A stretch of DNA of 64,000 nucleotides from a virus. Below, one piece after another: positions 22,990 through 32,897 of this stretch; position 1 is the stretch's first letter, and each line of letters begins with the position of its first letter. Under the pieces are notes generated by a model. The model did no database searches, had not been told where the DNA came from, and saw only the letters and a list, made by a program, of their open reading frames with translations. Location of the stretch: positions 21,653-85,652 of the IMG/VR virus record IMGVR_UViG_3300044675_004706; one strand, 5' to 3'. Both the position numbers and the translations under genes were made by a program.

Positions 22990-23013
22990 CCCCTCCGATG
23001 TGAGGGGTTTTTT
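22990..23013. terminator. terminator between convergent genes
   Basis: CCCCTC/GAGGGG stem followed by TTTTTT on the plus strand. Confidence 0.8.
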
Positions 23014-23014
23014 A

Positions 23015-23683
23015 TTATTCTTGATTTGATAAGACAAGTAGTTCATCAAAGGTTTTTGAAATTTCTTCAGACAGTGTTGAGTAATCAATGTCAAATGTCT
23101 TTGGCATCTTTGTGTATACAGATTTGATATTGTATGGTTCAAGACCAATCTTGTACCAAGTTCTATTTTTTCTCATCCATCGGTAGAACAAAACGTAAGC
23201 GTTTGACTTTTGAATATACTCATCAACTGATACTACAAACTCCAAACCGTATTGTTTAATCTTTTCAACGGTTCTTTTTTCACAATCCACCTCAACTGCG
23301 ATACCTGATTCAATCTCTCTATCAATTTTATTGAAATCAACATCCTCTGAACCTTCAGTCCATTTGAAAGTTTCATCTAATCCCAATGAATTATTAAATA
23401 CAGGGTCATTCTCAAGGAATTGGTCCATATGTGAGGATTCGTGAATTAAGATGGGTAACCATTGATTAAGTTCCTTACCTGTTGCACAAGCAAGAAGTCG
23501 GTTATCCGAGTCAAAATATCCATTTGTTAATGTATCATTAGAAGGATACTCAACACCTATGGTGTTTGGTGTAAGTGTGTCAATATTATGTTTTGAACAT
23601 TTTTCTTCCAAGTCAGAAATGAACTTATTAATCTTTGATTTTTGTTCATCTGTCAAATTGATGTTGTTTAGTTCCATAGTCAT
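23015..23683 (-). CDS. putative metallopeptidase (HESSH), 222 aa
   Basis: The zinc-binding helix LIHESSHMDQFL provides HExxH, with downstream glutamates (GSEDVDFNKIDREIE) that could supply the third ligand. Unlike the HELLH proteins at 6062 and 26939 it lacks the N-terminal tag, so it is likely cytoplasmic in infected cells. It is transcribed alone on the minus strand. Confidence 0.7.
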   Translation of the reverse strand: MTMELNNINLTDEQKSKINKFISDLEEKCSKHNIDTLTPNTIGVEYPSNDTLTNGYFDSDNRLLACATGKELNQWLPILIHESSHMDQFLENDPVFNNSLGLDETFKWTEGSEDVDFNKIDREIESGIAVEVDCEKRTVEKIKQYGLEFVVSVDEYIQKSNAYVLFYRWMRKNRTWYKIGLEPYNIKSVYTKMPKTFDIDYSTLSEEISKTFDELLVLSNQE

Positions 23684-23758
23684 ATTTTAAGCTAATATAC
23701 AAAAAATTACATGTTCTAATACTTTAAAAAAAGAAAAACAATGTGATATTTATTTGGT

Positions 23759-24658
23759 ATGAGGGATTTAATCAAAAAAATCATAAGAGAAGAAGCTGAA
23801 GTTAAAGAAATGGGACTCAGTATGAGAAAGGTAAGAGCTTCTCAGCCAAAGAACTATCTTGTCAAATCTCTTATCGATAAAGAAAAGAGTGAAGAATCAA
23901 GAAGTGAGTTAAAGAAGATGGTTAAAAAATGTAATAACCTTTACTCCGAAATTGATAGTGAACTCCGAAATATTAAATGGGAAGACATCAATTTTTATGA
24001 ACCAAATAAGTTTTTTTATGTTATGTTACCAAAAAACATAACTAATAAAATGAAAGAGATGACTGAGTTGTACGAAGAATTAAATAAGAATGGTTATACA
24101 AACGGATTAAATCCTCTTAGTAAGATTGCTCAAATGGCTGCTGATTACAGGGAGTTTATAGAAACAATATGGATTTACATGTACACTGACCAGCCAAGAA
24201 ATAGAACTCACTTCCCGGTAGGACTACCTAAATCATTACTTGGGTATAATCTCGGTGTTAAAATTTACAGGTCACTTCTTCATAAACTTGGATTTATACA
24301 ATCAGCTGAAAATGCAACTAATGCGGTTCAGGAAGTTTTTAGAAGATTATTAGAAATGCCGGATATTAACGCAGTTGTTTACGATGATTCGGTCTTATTA
24401 ATTGAAGACGGATTACCTAAAAGTAAAGTAATTGAAATTGTAACTGATAGTATCTATGAAAGATACTTAACCAAGAAAAACAGAAGAAAACTTGTTTTAA
24501 ACAGAAGTATTATTGTTAGTAGTAAGTTATTAAAACTTATTGGGGAGACAAGGTTACTCAATATGATGTATGAGTTATTTTATAGTGCTAAAAAAGAAAA
24601 TAGAGAACCATTTGAAAAAATTGGTTATAAGAGCCCCAAGAGTGACGAACCTGAGTAA
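23759..24658 (+). CDS. tagged hypothetical protein, 299 aa
   Basis: The N-terminus MRDLIKKIIREEAEVKEMG has the short basic amphipathic tag with an IRE site. The rest is helical and basic with no named domain. It is followed by two further tagged genes. Confidence 0.7.
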   Translation: MRDLIKKIIREEAEVKEMGLSMRKVRASQPKNYLVKSLIDKEKSEESRSELKKMVKKCNNLYSEIDSELRNIKWEDINFYEPNKFFYVMLPKNITNKMKEMTELYEELNKNGYTNGLNPLSKIAQMAADYREFIETIWIYMYTDQPRNRTHFPVGLPKSLLGYNLGVKIYRSLLHKLGFIQSAENATNAVQEVFRRLLEMPDINAVVYDDSVLLIEDGLPKSKVIEIVTDSIYERYLTKKNRRKLVLNRSIIVSSKLLKLIGETRLLNMMYELFYSAKKENREPFEKIGYKSPKSDEPE

Positions 24659-24667
24659 GTATTATAA

Positions 24668-24997
24668 ATGAAATATATAATCACAGAATCACAATTAGAT
24701 AGAGTAATCTTTAAATATTTGGATAACCAGGACTTCATTCAAATTGAAAAAGACGGTTATATATATTTTTTAAATTCAGAAAATGATACGTATTCTGAAA
24801 TTGTATTTGACATCACTAAACATTATTGTTTTATTTCGCCTGATTTGATTAGGGAGATATGTGATTTTTTCACTATTGATAAAACTGTATCAAAAGATAA
24901 TATAGGTATTTGGGTTGAAAACACACTTGGTGTCGATATATCTGAAATTAATCCTAATATTTTGATGAAAAAGTATCCTTTTAAATTTTCTGATTAA
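24668..24997 (+). CDS. tagged hypothetical protein, 109 aa
   Basis: Starts MKYIITESQLDRVIFKYLDN (ITE), the recurrent tag, then an aromatic and acidic body. Nine bases downstream of the preceding tagged gene. Confidence 0.7.
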   Translation: MKYIITESQLDRVIFKYLDNQDFIQIEKDGYIYFLNSENDTYSEIVFDITKHYCFISPDLIREICDFFTIDKTVSKDNIGIWVENTLGVDISEINPNILMKKYPFKFSD

Positions 24998-25012
24998 ATC
25001 TATTTATAAAGT

Positions 25013-25384
25013 ATGAAAAAAATTATTAACTTAACTGAGAGTGATTTGGTTAGAATTATAAAAAGAGTTATTGCCGAACAAACAAAGGATGGTCCTGTTG
25101 CAATTCCTAAAAATGCTGAAATTAATATTGATAATAATATTATTCAGGACGCTAAAAAGATGGGTATTAATTTACTAAATAAAGAAACACCTAAAACTTT
25201 TTTAGAAAAGTTAAACAAAAGTAAGGTTGGTATAAATGCGTTCCATGTTAAACAAGATTATGAGTTCCCAATTTATCCAGTGTATGCTAACATAGGTGAT
25301 TTTAGATTTAGTTTTGAACCATTTGACAAAGTTAATGGTCAGTATAGGTTAAAATGGACTAAAACAATTCCTTATAAAAAATAA
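25013..25384 (+). CDS. tagged hypothetical protein, 123 aa
   Basis: Starts MKKIINLTESDLVRIIKRVI followed by AEQ (IAE site). Nearly the same tag heads the protein at 36569, although their bodies differ, so the tag behaves as a portable module. Confidence 0.75.
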   Translation: MKKIINLTESDLVRIIKRVIAEQTKDGPVAIPKNAEINIDNNIIQDAKKMGINLLNKETPKTFLEKLNKSKVGINAFHVKQDYEFPIYPVYANIGDFRFSFEPFDKVNGQYRLKWTKTIPYKK

Positions 25385-25419
25385 TTGACAATCTAAAGTT
25401 TATATTCTATAATTGGAAT

Positions 25420-25773
25420 ATGAAAAAATATCTTACACTTAAAAATTTGGGATGGTTGCTAACGGCAATCGTTACCTTTATGCTTGGAATGAGCGGACTA
25501 ACAAAAATCACTAGTGCTGAACAACAAGTTACTAATTTCACGGCAATGAACTTACTACCTTACATGGCACTTGTTGGTGTGATGGAAGTTGCTGGTGTTA
25601 TAGCTCTTTGTATCCCAAGAACATCAATCTACGGAGCGGTTATCTTGTCTTCAGTAATGTCAGGAGCAGTTGCTCTTCACGTAGCCCTTATGGGTGGTTC
25701 AGGTTTCTTGGTACCAGTAATTCTTGGTTCTATGGCTTGGGCTTCACACTGTTTGAGAACTTATACCAAGTAA
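25420..25773 (+). CDS. DoxX-like four-helix membrane protein, 117 aa
   Basis: Four hydrophobic helices with GMSGLTKI near helix 1 and PYMALVGVMEVAGVIALCIP in helix 2, as in small DoxX-like proteins. It should sit in the inner membrane. Upstream is TTGACA with a weak -7; a terminator follows. Confidence 0.75.
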   Translation: MKKYLTLKNLGWLLTAIVTFMLGMSGLTKITSAEQQVTNFTAMNLLPYMALVGVMEVAGVIALCIPRTSIYGAVILSSVMSGAVALHVALMGGSGFLVPVILGSMAWASHCLRTYTK

Positions 25774-25792
25774 TCTTAAAACAAAAATTATT

Positions 25793-25821
25793 AAACCCTG
25801 TCGTAAATGATGGGGTTTTTT
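25793..25821 (+). terminator. intrinsic terminator
   Basis: AAACCC/GGGTTT stem with T-run, after the DoxX-like gene. Confidence 0.65.
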
Positions 25822-25824
25822 GTT

Positions 25825-25832
25825 TATATTTG
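25825..25832 (+). promoter_or_regulatory. -7 promoter element TATATTTG
   Basis: 15 bases before the ATG at 25847. Confidence 0.6.
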
Positions 25833-25846
25833 TATTTATAAATTAT

Positions 25847-26401
25847 ATGACAAAGAAAGAACAAATATTGAGTAGTTTTTTAAAGGCTAAACTGAACATC
25901 CCAAAAGATGTTAAATATGAGTTTGTTGATTTGGATGGTAGACGAGCATTGAAGGTTTATACTGATGTTGCCAAAACTGATAAAAACAGTGGACAATACG
26001 ATGAAGAATACACCAAGTTTTTTAGACCCTCAAGAAAAAAATTAACTGGAATTCCGTTGTTTACATATGATTGGTCAAAAAAGTTTGAAGGTGTGTTTAC
26101 TGAGTTTTTTAATTCAACAGGATTACCAAAAGAATATTATAAAGTTTTTGATGAATTCATTAATTATGATTACATATCAGATATCAATGATAAAATTGAA
26201 GAAGCAATTAAGAGAACAAACTATCCCAATACAGAATTAAGTTGGGATAGAAGTACCAATCCTGAAATAACAATTACATTTACTAATTTAACAAAGGAAC
26301 AATTTGCCGATTGGAAAGATTTTAAGATTGAGTTAGAAAATGAACTTAGAGGTTCCGTTGATTTAGATGAGTATAATCTTTCCTTTAGACAACCAAGATA
26401 A
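25847..26401 (+). CDS. hypothetical protein, 184 aa
   Basis: The ATG at 25847 (MTKKEQILSSFLKAKLNIP) lies after the promoter; the upstream extension would overlap it. The protein is soluble and acidic. No family recognised. Confidence 0.7.
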   Translation: MTKKEQILSSFLKAKLNIPKDVKYEFVDLDGRRALKVYTDVAKTDKNSGQYDEEYTKFFRPSRKKLTGIPLFTYDWSKKFEGVFTEFFNSTGLPKEYYKVFDEFINYDYISDINDKIEEAIKRTNYPNTELSWDRSTNPEITITFTNLTKEQFADWKDFKIELENELRGSVDLDEYNLSFRQPR

Positions 26402-26433
26402 TTTGATTATCTAAAAGTTTCACCTTATATTTG
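26402..26433 (+). promoter_or_regulatory. promoter (TTTG, 20 bases, TATATTTG)
   Basis: TTTG at 26402 and TATATTTG at 26426-26433, only three bases before the ATG at 26437. Confidence 0.7.
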
Positions 26434-26436
26434 TTA

Positions 26437-26775
26437 ATGAAATTATTACTGGCAATGTTAATCGGGTCACTCGCTCAAGTACTAACTTTCTTACAACTAC
26501 AGGGGAGATGGAAGTTTGAGTGGATGAAAAACCATCAGTGGTTGGTTGTGTTGATGGGTATCCCGATTTCAATATTGTTTATGACATCAGTTGGTTTAAT
26601 GGTTCAACATTTTGACGGTCAGTTGTGGCCATCAAGATTGATAGGGTTTGTTATTGGTACGATAATGTTTACAATTATGTCTGTCTCATTATTTGGTGAA
26701 CCGATAACGATTAAAACTGGTGTATGTTTGTTATTGAGTTTGATGATACTGATGGTTCAGTTGTTTTGGAAATGA
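26437..26775 (+). CDS. four-helix membrane protein, 112 aa
   Basis: Starts MKLLLAMLIGSLAQVLTFLQ at the ATG right after the promoter. Four hydrophobic segments separated by short loops (KFEWMKNHQW, FDGQLWPSRL). Inner-membrane protein of unknown role, with a terminator directly behind it. Confidence 0.72.
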   Translation: MKLLLAMLIGSLAQVLTFLQLQGRWKFEWMKNHQWLVVLMGIPISILFMTSVGLMVQHFDGQLWPSRLIGFVIGTIMFTIMSVSLFGEPITIKTGVCLLLSLMILMVQLFWK

Positions 26776-26803
26776 CCCTCTAATTTATTTAGGGGGTTTT
26801 TTG
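26775..26803 (+). terminator. intrinsic terminator
   Basis: CCCTCTAA/TTTAGGGGG stem followed by TTTTTT. Confidence 0.75.
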
Positions 26804-26835
26804 GTTTTATTAATATTTATCATTATATTCGTATT

Positions 26836-26982
26836 ATGAAAAATCCATTTGAAGGTTTAACGGAGGAACAGATTAAGAAACTGATGTTTACTACTGACTT
26901 ATCTTTATACGAAAGGAATAAAGAATTATTTGAGAAAAATGTCCGTATCAAACAAACTGAAAATAAGAAACCTACTACGTGA
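26836..26982 (+). CDS. small acidic/basic protein, 48 aa
   Basis: MKNPFEGLTEEQIKKLMF and onward, with a TATATTCG element just upstream. Its 3' end overlaps the next gene by 44 bases in another frame. Function unknown. Confidence 0.6.
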   Translation: MKNPFEGLTEEQIKKLMFTTDLSLYERNKELFEKNVRIKQTENKKPTT

Positions 26983-28033
26983 GGCGGTAGGTGTTCCTTC
27001 TGATATTGAAATGATGACTTCGGTATTCACTGAGGTCGTTAAAAAACTGCTCTATTCTTTTAAGTCTGCCAACGAACCTTTAGACGAGGTTGAGATTGAT
27101 GTTAAAACCGTTGGTGAAAGTGTTATGCGTTCTGGTGTAATAACTATTGGTGGGGAGAAGTCTTGGAATATGGTTAAGCAATCACAAAGCTTTGATGAAA
27201 ATGAGTGGAAAAAATTCCCTATGTATAAAAATCCTATTGGTATTAGGTTTGAAATATTTGAAGAGGATGTTTTACCGGCGGTTTATAAAAGTAATCTTAA
27301 TATTGATGCTTCACATAGTTTTGAGGCTAAGGATTTCAAGAGTGAAGATGTCTTTGATGTTAGTACGTTAGACTTCCATATCAGAATGGATGAAGAAACG
27401 TGGGATAATTTGGAATTGTTATCACCAAAGTTGGATTCGGTTATTTCACATGAGTTGTTACATGCTTATCAGTTGTATAAAAGATATGTTAATAAGGGTC
27501 AGGTAGGATTTGGTAAGGGACAGACAACTAATGTTTTGGTTAATGCTATTAACAATCAGTTTTTACCTGAGTGGAATAATTTTTTACATTTAATTTATGT
27601 GAGTTTAAAGTTTGAGCAAGATGCTCGTATTCCACAGGTTTCACAAATCTTAAGACGGACTAAGATAGATAGTTACGAAGATTTCATTGGTGCTTTAAAG
27701 GGTACACAGATTTTTGGTGAGATTGAGGAATTAAGAAATTTCTCGGCGGAAGAATTACTTAACTCGTTTGGTAAGATTAACAGTATCCAAGATATGATAG
27801 TTAAACAGACATCGGTTGAGAAGGCTTATGAATGGATTTTTGAATGGAATGATATTTTACAAAAGATTACAAACCATTTAATAACAACTGGTGTTAGTGC
27901 TTCAAAGATTGATGCCGTACCATTGGCCGTTAGAAAAGACCCAAAGAAGTTTTTTGAATACTTTGAGAAGAGATTCAAATTCACGGCAAACAATATGTTA
28001 AAAAGGGTTTCAAAACTTTATTCTTTAAGATGA
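26939..28033 (+). CDS. putative zinc metallopeptidase with N-terminal tag (HELLH), 364 aa
   Basis: I start at the ATG at 26939 (MSVSNKLKIRNLLREAVG), which makes the N-terminus a tag with an LRE site. At about residues 175-190 it has VISHELLHAYQLYKRY, an HExxH zinc helix like HELLHLYEFYKRW in the 6062 protein. Both share length, tag and motif position, so they are probable paralogues. Coupled by ATGA to the next gene. Confidence 0.75.
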   Translation: MSVSNKLKIRNLLREAVGVPSDIEMMTSVFTEVVKKLLYSFKSANEPLDEVEIDVKTVGESVMRSGVITIGGEKSWNMVKQSQSFDENEWKKFPMYKNPIGIRFEIFEEDVLPAVYKSNLNIDASHSFEAKDFKSEDVFDVSTLDFHIRMDEETWDNLELLSPKLDSVISHELLHAYQLYKRYVNKGQVGFGKGQTTNVLVNAINNQFLPEWNNFLHLIYVSLKFEQDARIPQVSQILRRTKIDSYEDFIGALKGTQIFGEIEELRNFSAEELLNSFGKINSIQDMIVKQTSVEKAYEWIFEWNDILQKITNHLITTGVSASKIDAVPLAVRKDPKKFFEYFEKRFKFTANNMLKRVSKLYSLR

Positions 28034-28416
28034 AAATCCAATTAAGTGCTCATCAATATCAGAAACTTCAGAACATGATTTATAATGTTATTGAGGATAT
28101 TATGCCTGAATATGTTAATGTTGAATTTATTGATGGTTTTGATGACTATGATGATTTGAATGAGGTACCTGATATAAATCAAATTGATTCGGTATCGTTT
28201 TATGATGCGGAAAGTTACGAGATGCTTTTTAAGATACGTATAAGAAATCCTTATAGGGGTGGAGATGTTCCTATGATAGTTGTTGAGTATTTTATTCAAG
28301 AAAAACTTGATGGTTTATTTGGTGAGGGTAGATGGCATGAACAGTTAATCAAATGGATTGAATATAATCACCCTGAGGTTACCACTTTATATGACAAAAT
28401 TAAATCTGTTGTATAA
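28030..28416 (+). CDS. hypothetical acidic protein, 128 aa
   Basis: Starts MKIQLSAHQYQKLQNMIYNV, tag-like but without a clear (I/L)xE site at the expected place. Acidic body. Translationally coupled to the metallopeptidase upstream, so possibly its partner or inhibitor (inference). Confidence 0.65.
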   Translation: MKIQLSAHQYQKLQNMIYNVIEDIMPEYVNVEFIDGFDDYDDLNEVPDINQIDSVSFYDAESYEMLFKIRIRNPYRGGDVPMIVVEYFIQEKLDGLFGEGRWHEQLIKWIEYNHPEVTTLYDKIKSVV

Positions 28417-28427
28417 TACTTATTAGT

Positions 28428-29570
28428 ATGGCTGAGATATACAACAGTATTGTTCCAAACAAAATCAAAATAGATTATACCTCAAACGGTAATAAAAATA
28501 ATCTTAATTACGATTCCAATTATTTAAATATTAATACTTGGTATTTTGGTATTGATGTTAATCGTCCTTATTATCCTTCTTCAGGTACTGGATGGTATCA
28601 GGGTATTGATAATCGTAGTATAGATGATTTGGTGTATACTATATATTATACTGGGAGTACAATAGGTAATACTGGGAACGCTAACGACAAATACAGGTGT
28701 GTTCAATTTGATGACCAGCAAGGTGTTATTGATTTTGTTAACAAATTTACAGCAACAACAACTATTGAAGCAGCGTTTAATTGGTTTAAGGAGGATGGTT
28801 CAGGTAATTCTGGTGGTGAAAAAGGTAAGAATGTTTGTGTTAATATGAATTATCCAAACATACCAACAAGTGGTTTGACATTTGCTTTGGATGCTGGACA
28901 TGTGGCTTCTTATCCTTGGATAGGTTCAACATGGTATGATTTTAGACGCTCAGCTATGAGCGGATTTTCTGGAACTTCTTCAGTAATTGCTAGATTTGAT
29001 AATGGTAGTTTACTTTATGATTTTAACAGTACAGGTCAATACTTTATTGACCCGAACACTCCACGAAGACAACTTGGGAATACTTTTACTTTGATGTTTT
29101 GGGCTTTCCCTTCATATGTTAACGAAGGTGATACACCAACTCTTTTCTCATGTACTCCAACTTTTAGTCAAAGGGTTGGTTTTTACAATACAGGTGGTTT
29201 CATCTATTTTTATTATAATATTACTGACACAACAAATTCTACACAATCAAGAATTGGTGTTAACGCTTTAGATGACAGAAGTTGGCATCTTTATACATAC
29301 GTTTTCGCCCCTGACGATTCCGCTGGTAAATCTAATATAAGTTTTTATGTTGATGGTGTATTGAATGAAACTAACCAAGAGGACTTTGAACCTTCTAATT
29401 GGAATCCAAACATTGAACCATTCACTTTAGGTAATTTGGTGATACCAAGTAACAGACAACAATACCGTGGTGGTTTACAAGTATTTCTGGCGTACAATAG
29501 GGTATTATCCAACAAAGAGATTGCTGACATATACCAAAATTATTACGACACAAGAAGTCTTTTCGCGTGA
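28428..29570 (+). CDS. LamG-type phage structural/adhesion protein, 380 aa
   Basis: Gly/Asn/Tyr-rich N-terminal part, then a concanavalin-like domain from about residue 150 (LTFALDAGHVASYPWIGSTW ... FTLMFWAFPS ... SWHLYTYVFAPDDS ... ISFYVDGVLNE ... FLAYNRVLSNKEIADIYQNY). Such LamG modules are frequent in tail fibre and virion decoration proteins and bind carbohydrate. Confidence 0.8.
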   Translation: MAEIYNSIVPNKIKIDYTSNGNKNNLNYDSNYLNINTWYFGIDVNRPYYPSSGTGWYQGIDNRSIDDLVYTIYYTGSTIGNTGNANDKYRCVQFDDQQGVIDFVNKFTATTTIEAAFNWFKEDGSGNSGGEKGKNVCVNMNYPNIPTSGLTFALDAGHVASYPWIGSTWYDFRRSAMSGFSGTSSVIARFDNGSLLYDFNSTGQYFIDPNTPRRQLGNTFTLMFWAFPSYVNEGDTPTLFSCTPTFSQRVGFYNTGGFIYFYYNITDTTNSTQSRIGVNALDDRSWHLYTYVFAPDDSAGKSNISFYVDGVLNETNQEDFEPSNWNPNIEPFTLGNLVIPSNRQQYRGGLQVFLAYNRVLSNKEIADIYQNYYDTRSLFA

Positions 29571-29672
29571 CAATTTGTCATACTTTTTTCTTTGGCACAT
29601 TGTTTAATAATGGGGGTCGGACTTGACTCCATAAAAAATAATCAATATTATTAAACAAAATTAAATTAAACT
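29571..29672 (+). promoter_or_regulatory. intergenic region upstream of dnaK
   Basis: 102 bases with no coding frame; CTTTGGCAC and TTTAATAATGG may form a promoter. A GTC/GAC-rich hairpin precedes the AT-rich leader. No CIRCE-like operator is seen. Confidence 0.35.
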
Positions 29673-31553
29673 ATGGGAAAAATTATAGGTATTGACCTTG
29701 GAACAACTAACTCATGTGTTGCCGTAATGGAAGGTAACGAACCAGTTGTAATTACAAACAGTGAAGGAAAAAGAACCACCCCTTCAATTGTGGGTTTCTT
29801 AAATGGTGGTGAAAGAAAGGTTGGTGACCCTGCTAAACGTCAGGCGGTTACTAATCCTGATAAGACTATCTCATCTATCAAACGTTTCATGGGAACAAGT
29901 TTTGATGAAAGTAAGGGTGAGGTTAAACGTGTTCCTTATAAAGTAGTTAAGGGTGATGGTGGAACTCCTCGTGTTGAGATTGAGGATAGAAAATATTCAC
30001 CACAAGAAATTTCGGCAATGGTTCTCCAAAAGATGAAACAAACTGCTGAGGACTATTTGGGTTCAGAGGTAACTGAGGCAGTTATCACGGTACCAGCATA
30101 CTTCAACGATGCTCAACGTCAAGCTACGAAAGAAGCTGGAGAGATTGCAGGTTTGAAAGTAATGAGAATTGTTAATGAACCAACTGCGGCGGCACTTGCT
30201 TACGGATTGGACAAACAATCTAAAGATATGAAGATTGTTGTGTTTGACTGTGGTGGTGGAACACATGACGTATCTGTCTTGGAACTTGGTGATGGTGTTT
30301 TTGAAGTATTGTCTACTGATGGTGATACACACCTTGGTGGTGATGACTTTGACCAAGCAATCATTGACTGGTTGGTTACAGAGTTCAAAGATGAAAACGG
30401 AATTGACTTGACCAAAGATGCTATGGCTCTTCAACGTCTTCGTGAAGGAGCTGAGAAGGCGAAGATTGAATTATCTTCTTCACCATCTACGGAGATTAAC
30501 TTACCATATATTATGCCTGTTGATGGTATACCGAAACACTTGGTAAGAACTTTAACTAAGGCTAAGTTTGAACAACTTGTTGATAGTTTGGTTGAAAGAA
30601 CTATTGCTCCTTGTAAGTCGGCATTGAAGAACGCAGGAATTAAGACAAGTGATATTGACGAAATCATTTTGGTTGGAGGAACAACACGTATTCCGGCAAT
30701 TCAGGAAGCAGTTAAGAAGTTCTTCGGTAAGGAACCATCAAAGGGTGTTAACCCTGATGAGGTTGTTGCTCTTGGAGCAGCAATTCAGGCAGGTGTATTA
30801 GCAGGTGATGTTAAAGATGTATTGTTATTAGATGTAACACCACTATCACTTGGTATTGAAACTATGGGTGGAGTATTCACAAAGTTAATTGAAGCGAACA
30901 CTACTATCCCGACCAAGAAGTCACAGGTATTCTCAACTGCAGTTGATAACCAACCAACCGTTGAAATCCATGTATTACAAGGTGAGAGAGCAATGGCGAA
31001 AGACAACCGAAGTATTGGACGTTTCCACCTGGATGGTATCCCACCGGCACAAAGAGGTATTCCACAGGTTGAGGTAACGTTTGATATTGATGCTAATGGT
31101 ATTATCAATGTATCGGCTCTTGACAAAGGAACTAACAAACAACAAAATATCCGTATTGAATCATCATCAGGACTTTCGAAAGAAGAGATTGAAACGATGA
31201 AGAAGGAAGCGGAGATGAACGCTGAATCAGATAAGAAAGCAAAAGAAGATGCTGAGGTTATCAACCAAGCTGACACAACAATCTTCCAAGTGGAAAAGTC
31301 TTTGAAAGATATTGAAGACAAGATTACGGAAGAACAAAAGTCAGAGGTAACTGTAGCTCTTGAAGAATTAAAGTCGGCTCATTCGTCAAAAGATATTGAG
31401 AAGATTAAGGAAGGTATTGATAACATCAACAAGGTGTTCCAAGAGATTACTGTAAATCTTTATAGTCAAACTTCTGAAATGAACAACATGAACGAAATGG
31501 AGAATAACGATTCTGAAGTATCTGATGTAGATTTTGAAGAAGTTGGTAAGTAG
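29673..31553 (+). CDS. dnaK: chaperone DnaK (Hsp70)
   Basis: A complete 626-aa Hsp70. ATPase domain motifs include [51 protein letters not shown] and [11 protein letters not shown]. The substrate-binding domain starts near residue 385 ([14 protein letters not shown]), followed by a helical lid and an acidic tail ending DVDFEEVGK. It refolds proteins with DnaJ and GrpE, neither of which is here, so host partners are probably used. Phage-encoded DnaK is uncommon; it could assist folding of virion proteins or replication complexes. A terminator follows. Confidence 0.96.
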   Translation: MGKIIGIDLGTTNSCVAVMEGNEPVVITNSEGKRTTPSIVGFLNGGERKVGDPAKRQAVTNPDKTISSIKRFMGTSFDESKGEVKRVPYKVVKGDGGTPRVEIEDRKYSPQEISAMVLQKMKQTAEDYLGSEVTEAVITVPAYFNDAQRQATKEAGEIAGLKVMRIVNEPTAAALAYGLDKQSKDMKIVVFDCGGGTHDVSVLELGDGVFEVLSTDGDTHLGGDDFDQAIIDWLVTEFKDENGIDLTKDAMALQRLREGAEKAKIELSSSPSTEINLPYIMPVDGIPKHLVRTLTKAKFEQLVDSLVERTIAPCKSALKNAGIKTSDIDEIILVGGTTRIPAIQEAVKKFFGKEPSKGVNPDEVVALGAAIQAGVLAGDVKDVLLLDVTPLSLGIETMGGVFTKLIEANTTIPTKKSQVFSTAVDNQPTVEIHVLQGERAMAKDNRSIGRFHLDGIPPAQRGIPQVEVTFDIDANGIINVSALDKGTNKQQNIRIESSSGLSKEEIETMKKEAEMNAESDKKAKEDAEVINQADTTIFQVEKSLKDIEDKITEEQKSEVTVALEELKSAHSSKDIEKIKEGIDNINKVFQEITVNLYSQTSEMNNMNEMENNDSEVSDVDFEEVGK

Positions 31554-31573
31554 TTCACAACCAACTAATGTTT

Positions 31574-31602
31574 AAACCCCTCTAATTTGAGGGGTTTTTT
31601 TA
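31574..31602 (+). terminator. intrinsic terminator after dnaK
   Basis: AAACCCCTC/GAGGGGTTT stem with T-run. Confidence 0.85.
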
Positions 31603-31625
31603 TTTAATAAAGGTATTTATGAAAT

Positions 31626-32897
31626 ATGACTAAAAAAACAAAAATCTATTTACTTTGTTCTATTTTAATAATGTCTGTATTCTTTTTGGTTAAAACATCG
31701 GTTTTACTTGAAATACAGGAATCAACAAGAGTTACACGTGGTATTGAATACATTTGTTTTATTTTGTTAATTCCTATATCAATATTAATGATTAAAGACT
31801 TTATCAAATCTAATAAAAATTCAATATCTAAAGAATCTGTAGATAAGTTAATTAAAATAGAAAATGAACTTACTAATAGAATGACCGCTATCAATAAATC
31901 TAATGCGGTAATTGAATTTGATTTAGAAGGTAATATTATTTTTGCCAATGATTTGTTTATAAAAACTATGGGATATCCATCACAGGATGAAATAGTTGGA
32001 AAACATCACAGAATTTTTGTGGAAGATGATTATGAGAAAAGTGAGGATTATTGTCTTTTTTGGGAAAAATTAAGAAGTGGTGTATTATTTTCAGGGGAAA
32101 TTGTTAGAGTTAAAAAAGATGGGTCTTTAGTTTATTTACAAGCGACCTACAATCCTATTTTTGATACTGATGGTAAGATTTATCGTGTTATGAAAATCGC
32201 TATTGATATCACGAATTCTTACGAACAGAAGAAAGAGATTGAAAGAAAGAATACATACTTGGAACATGCTGCTAAGATATTGAGACACGATATGCATTCA
32301 GGTATTAATACCTATATACCAAGAGGTGTTAACTCGTTGGAGAGAAGATTAACTCAAGAAGATATTGTTAAACTTAAAATTGAGGCACCACTTAAAATGA
32401 TTAAGGAAGGACTTAAGCATTCACAGAAAGTTTATAAAGGTGTTTATGAATTTACCAATCTGGTAAAGAAAGATGTTGTTCTTAATAAAACTGAATTTAA
32501 CATCAAGGACATTCTCAAGGACTATTTGTCCTCGACGGCATACATTAGTCAGGTTATGTTGGATGATAACCTACCAACGATTGAATTGAATGAACCATTG
32601 TTCTGTACTGCAGTTGATAATCTAATTAGGAATGGTTTAAAGTATAACGACTCTGAAACAAAGTTTGTTAAGATATACTCTGAAGGTGATATGATATTCA
32701 TACAGGATAATGGTAGAGGTATTACCCAAGAAGATTTTAATTATTTATCAAAACCATACACCAGAAAAGAAGGTCAAAAAGAATCGGGTACTGGTTTAGG
32801 ATTGAATATCTGTGTTGCCATTTTAGAAGAACACGGATTTAAAATAACCTGTGAAAAAAATGAAACAGGAACTAAAATGAAAATCAAATTTAAATGA
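31626..32897 (+). CDS. PAS-domain sensor histidine kinase, 423 aa
   Basis: Two membrane helices (about 9-26 and 42-60), then a PAS domain (IEFDLEGNIIFANDLFIKTM ... AIDITNSYEQ). The H-box is KILRHDMHSGINTY, and the ATP domain has an N box (DNLIRNGLKYND), G1 (DNGRGI) and G2 (GTGLGLNICVAILEEHG). It should autophosphorylate on the H-box histidine. The kinase core closely resembles that of the protein at 33511, indicating duplication. Overlaps the next gene by ATGA. Confidence 0.88.
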   Translation: MTKKTKIYLLCSILIMSVFFLVKTSVLLEIQESTRVTRGIEYICFILLIPISILMIKDFIKSNKNSISKESVDKLIKIENELTNRMTAINKSNAVIEFDLEGNIIFANDLFIKTMGYPSQDEIVGKHHRIFVEDDYEKSEDYCLFWEKLRSGVLFSGEIVRVKKDGSLVYLQATYNPIFDTDGKIYRVMKIAIDITNSYEQKKEIERKNTYLEHAAKILRHDMHSGINTYIPRGVNSLERRLTQEDIVKLKIEAPLKMIKEGLKHSQKVYKGVYEFTNLVKKDVVLNKTEFNIKDILKDYLSSTAYISQVMLDDNLPTIELNEPLFCTAVDNLIRNGLKYNDSETKFVKIYSEGDMIFIQDNGRGITQEDFNYLSKPYTRKEGQKESGTGLGLNICVAILEEHGFKITCEKNETGTKMKIKFK

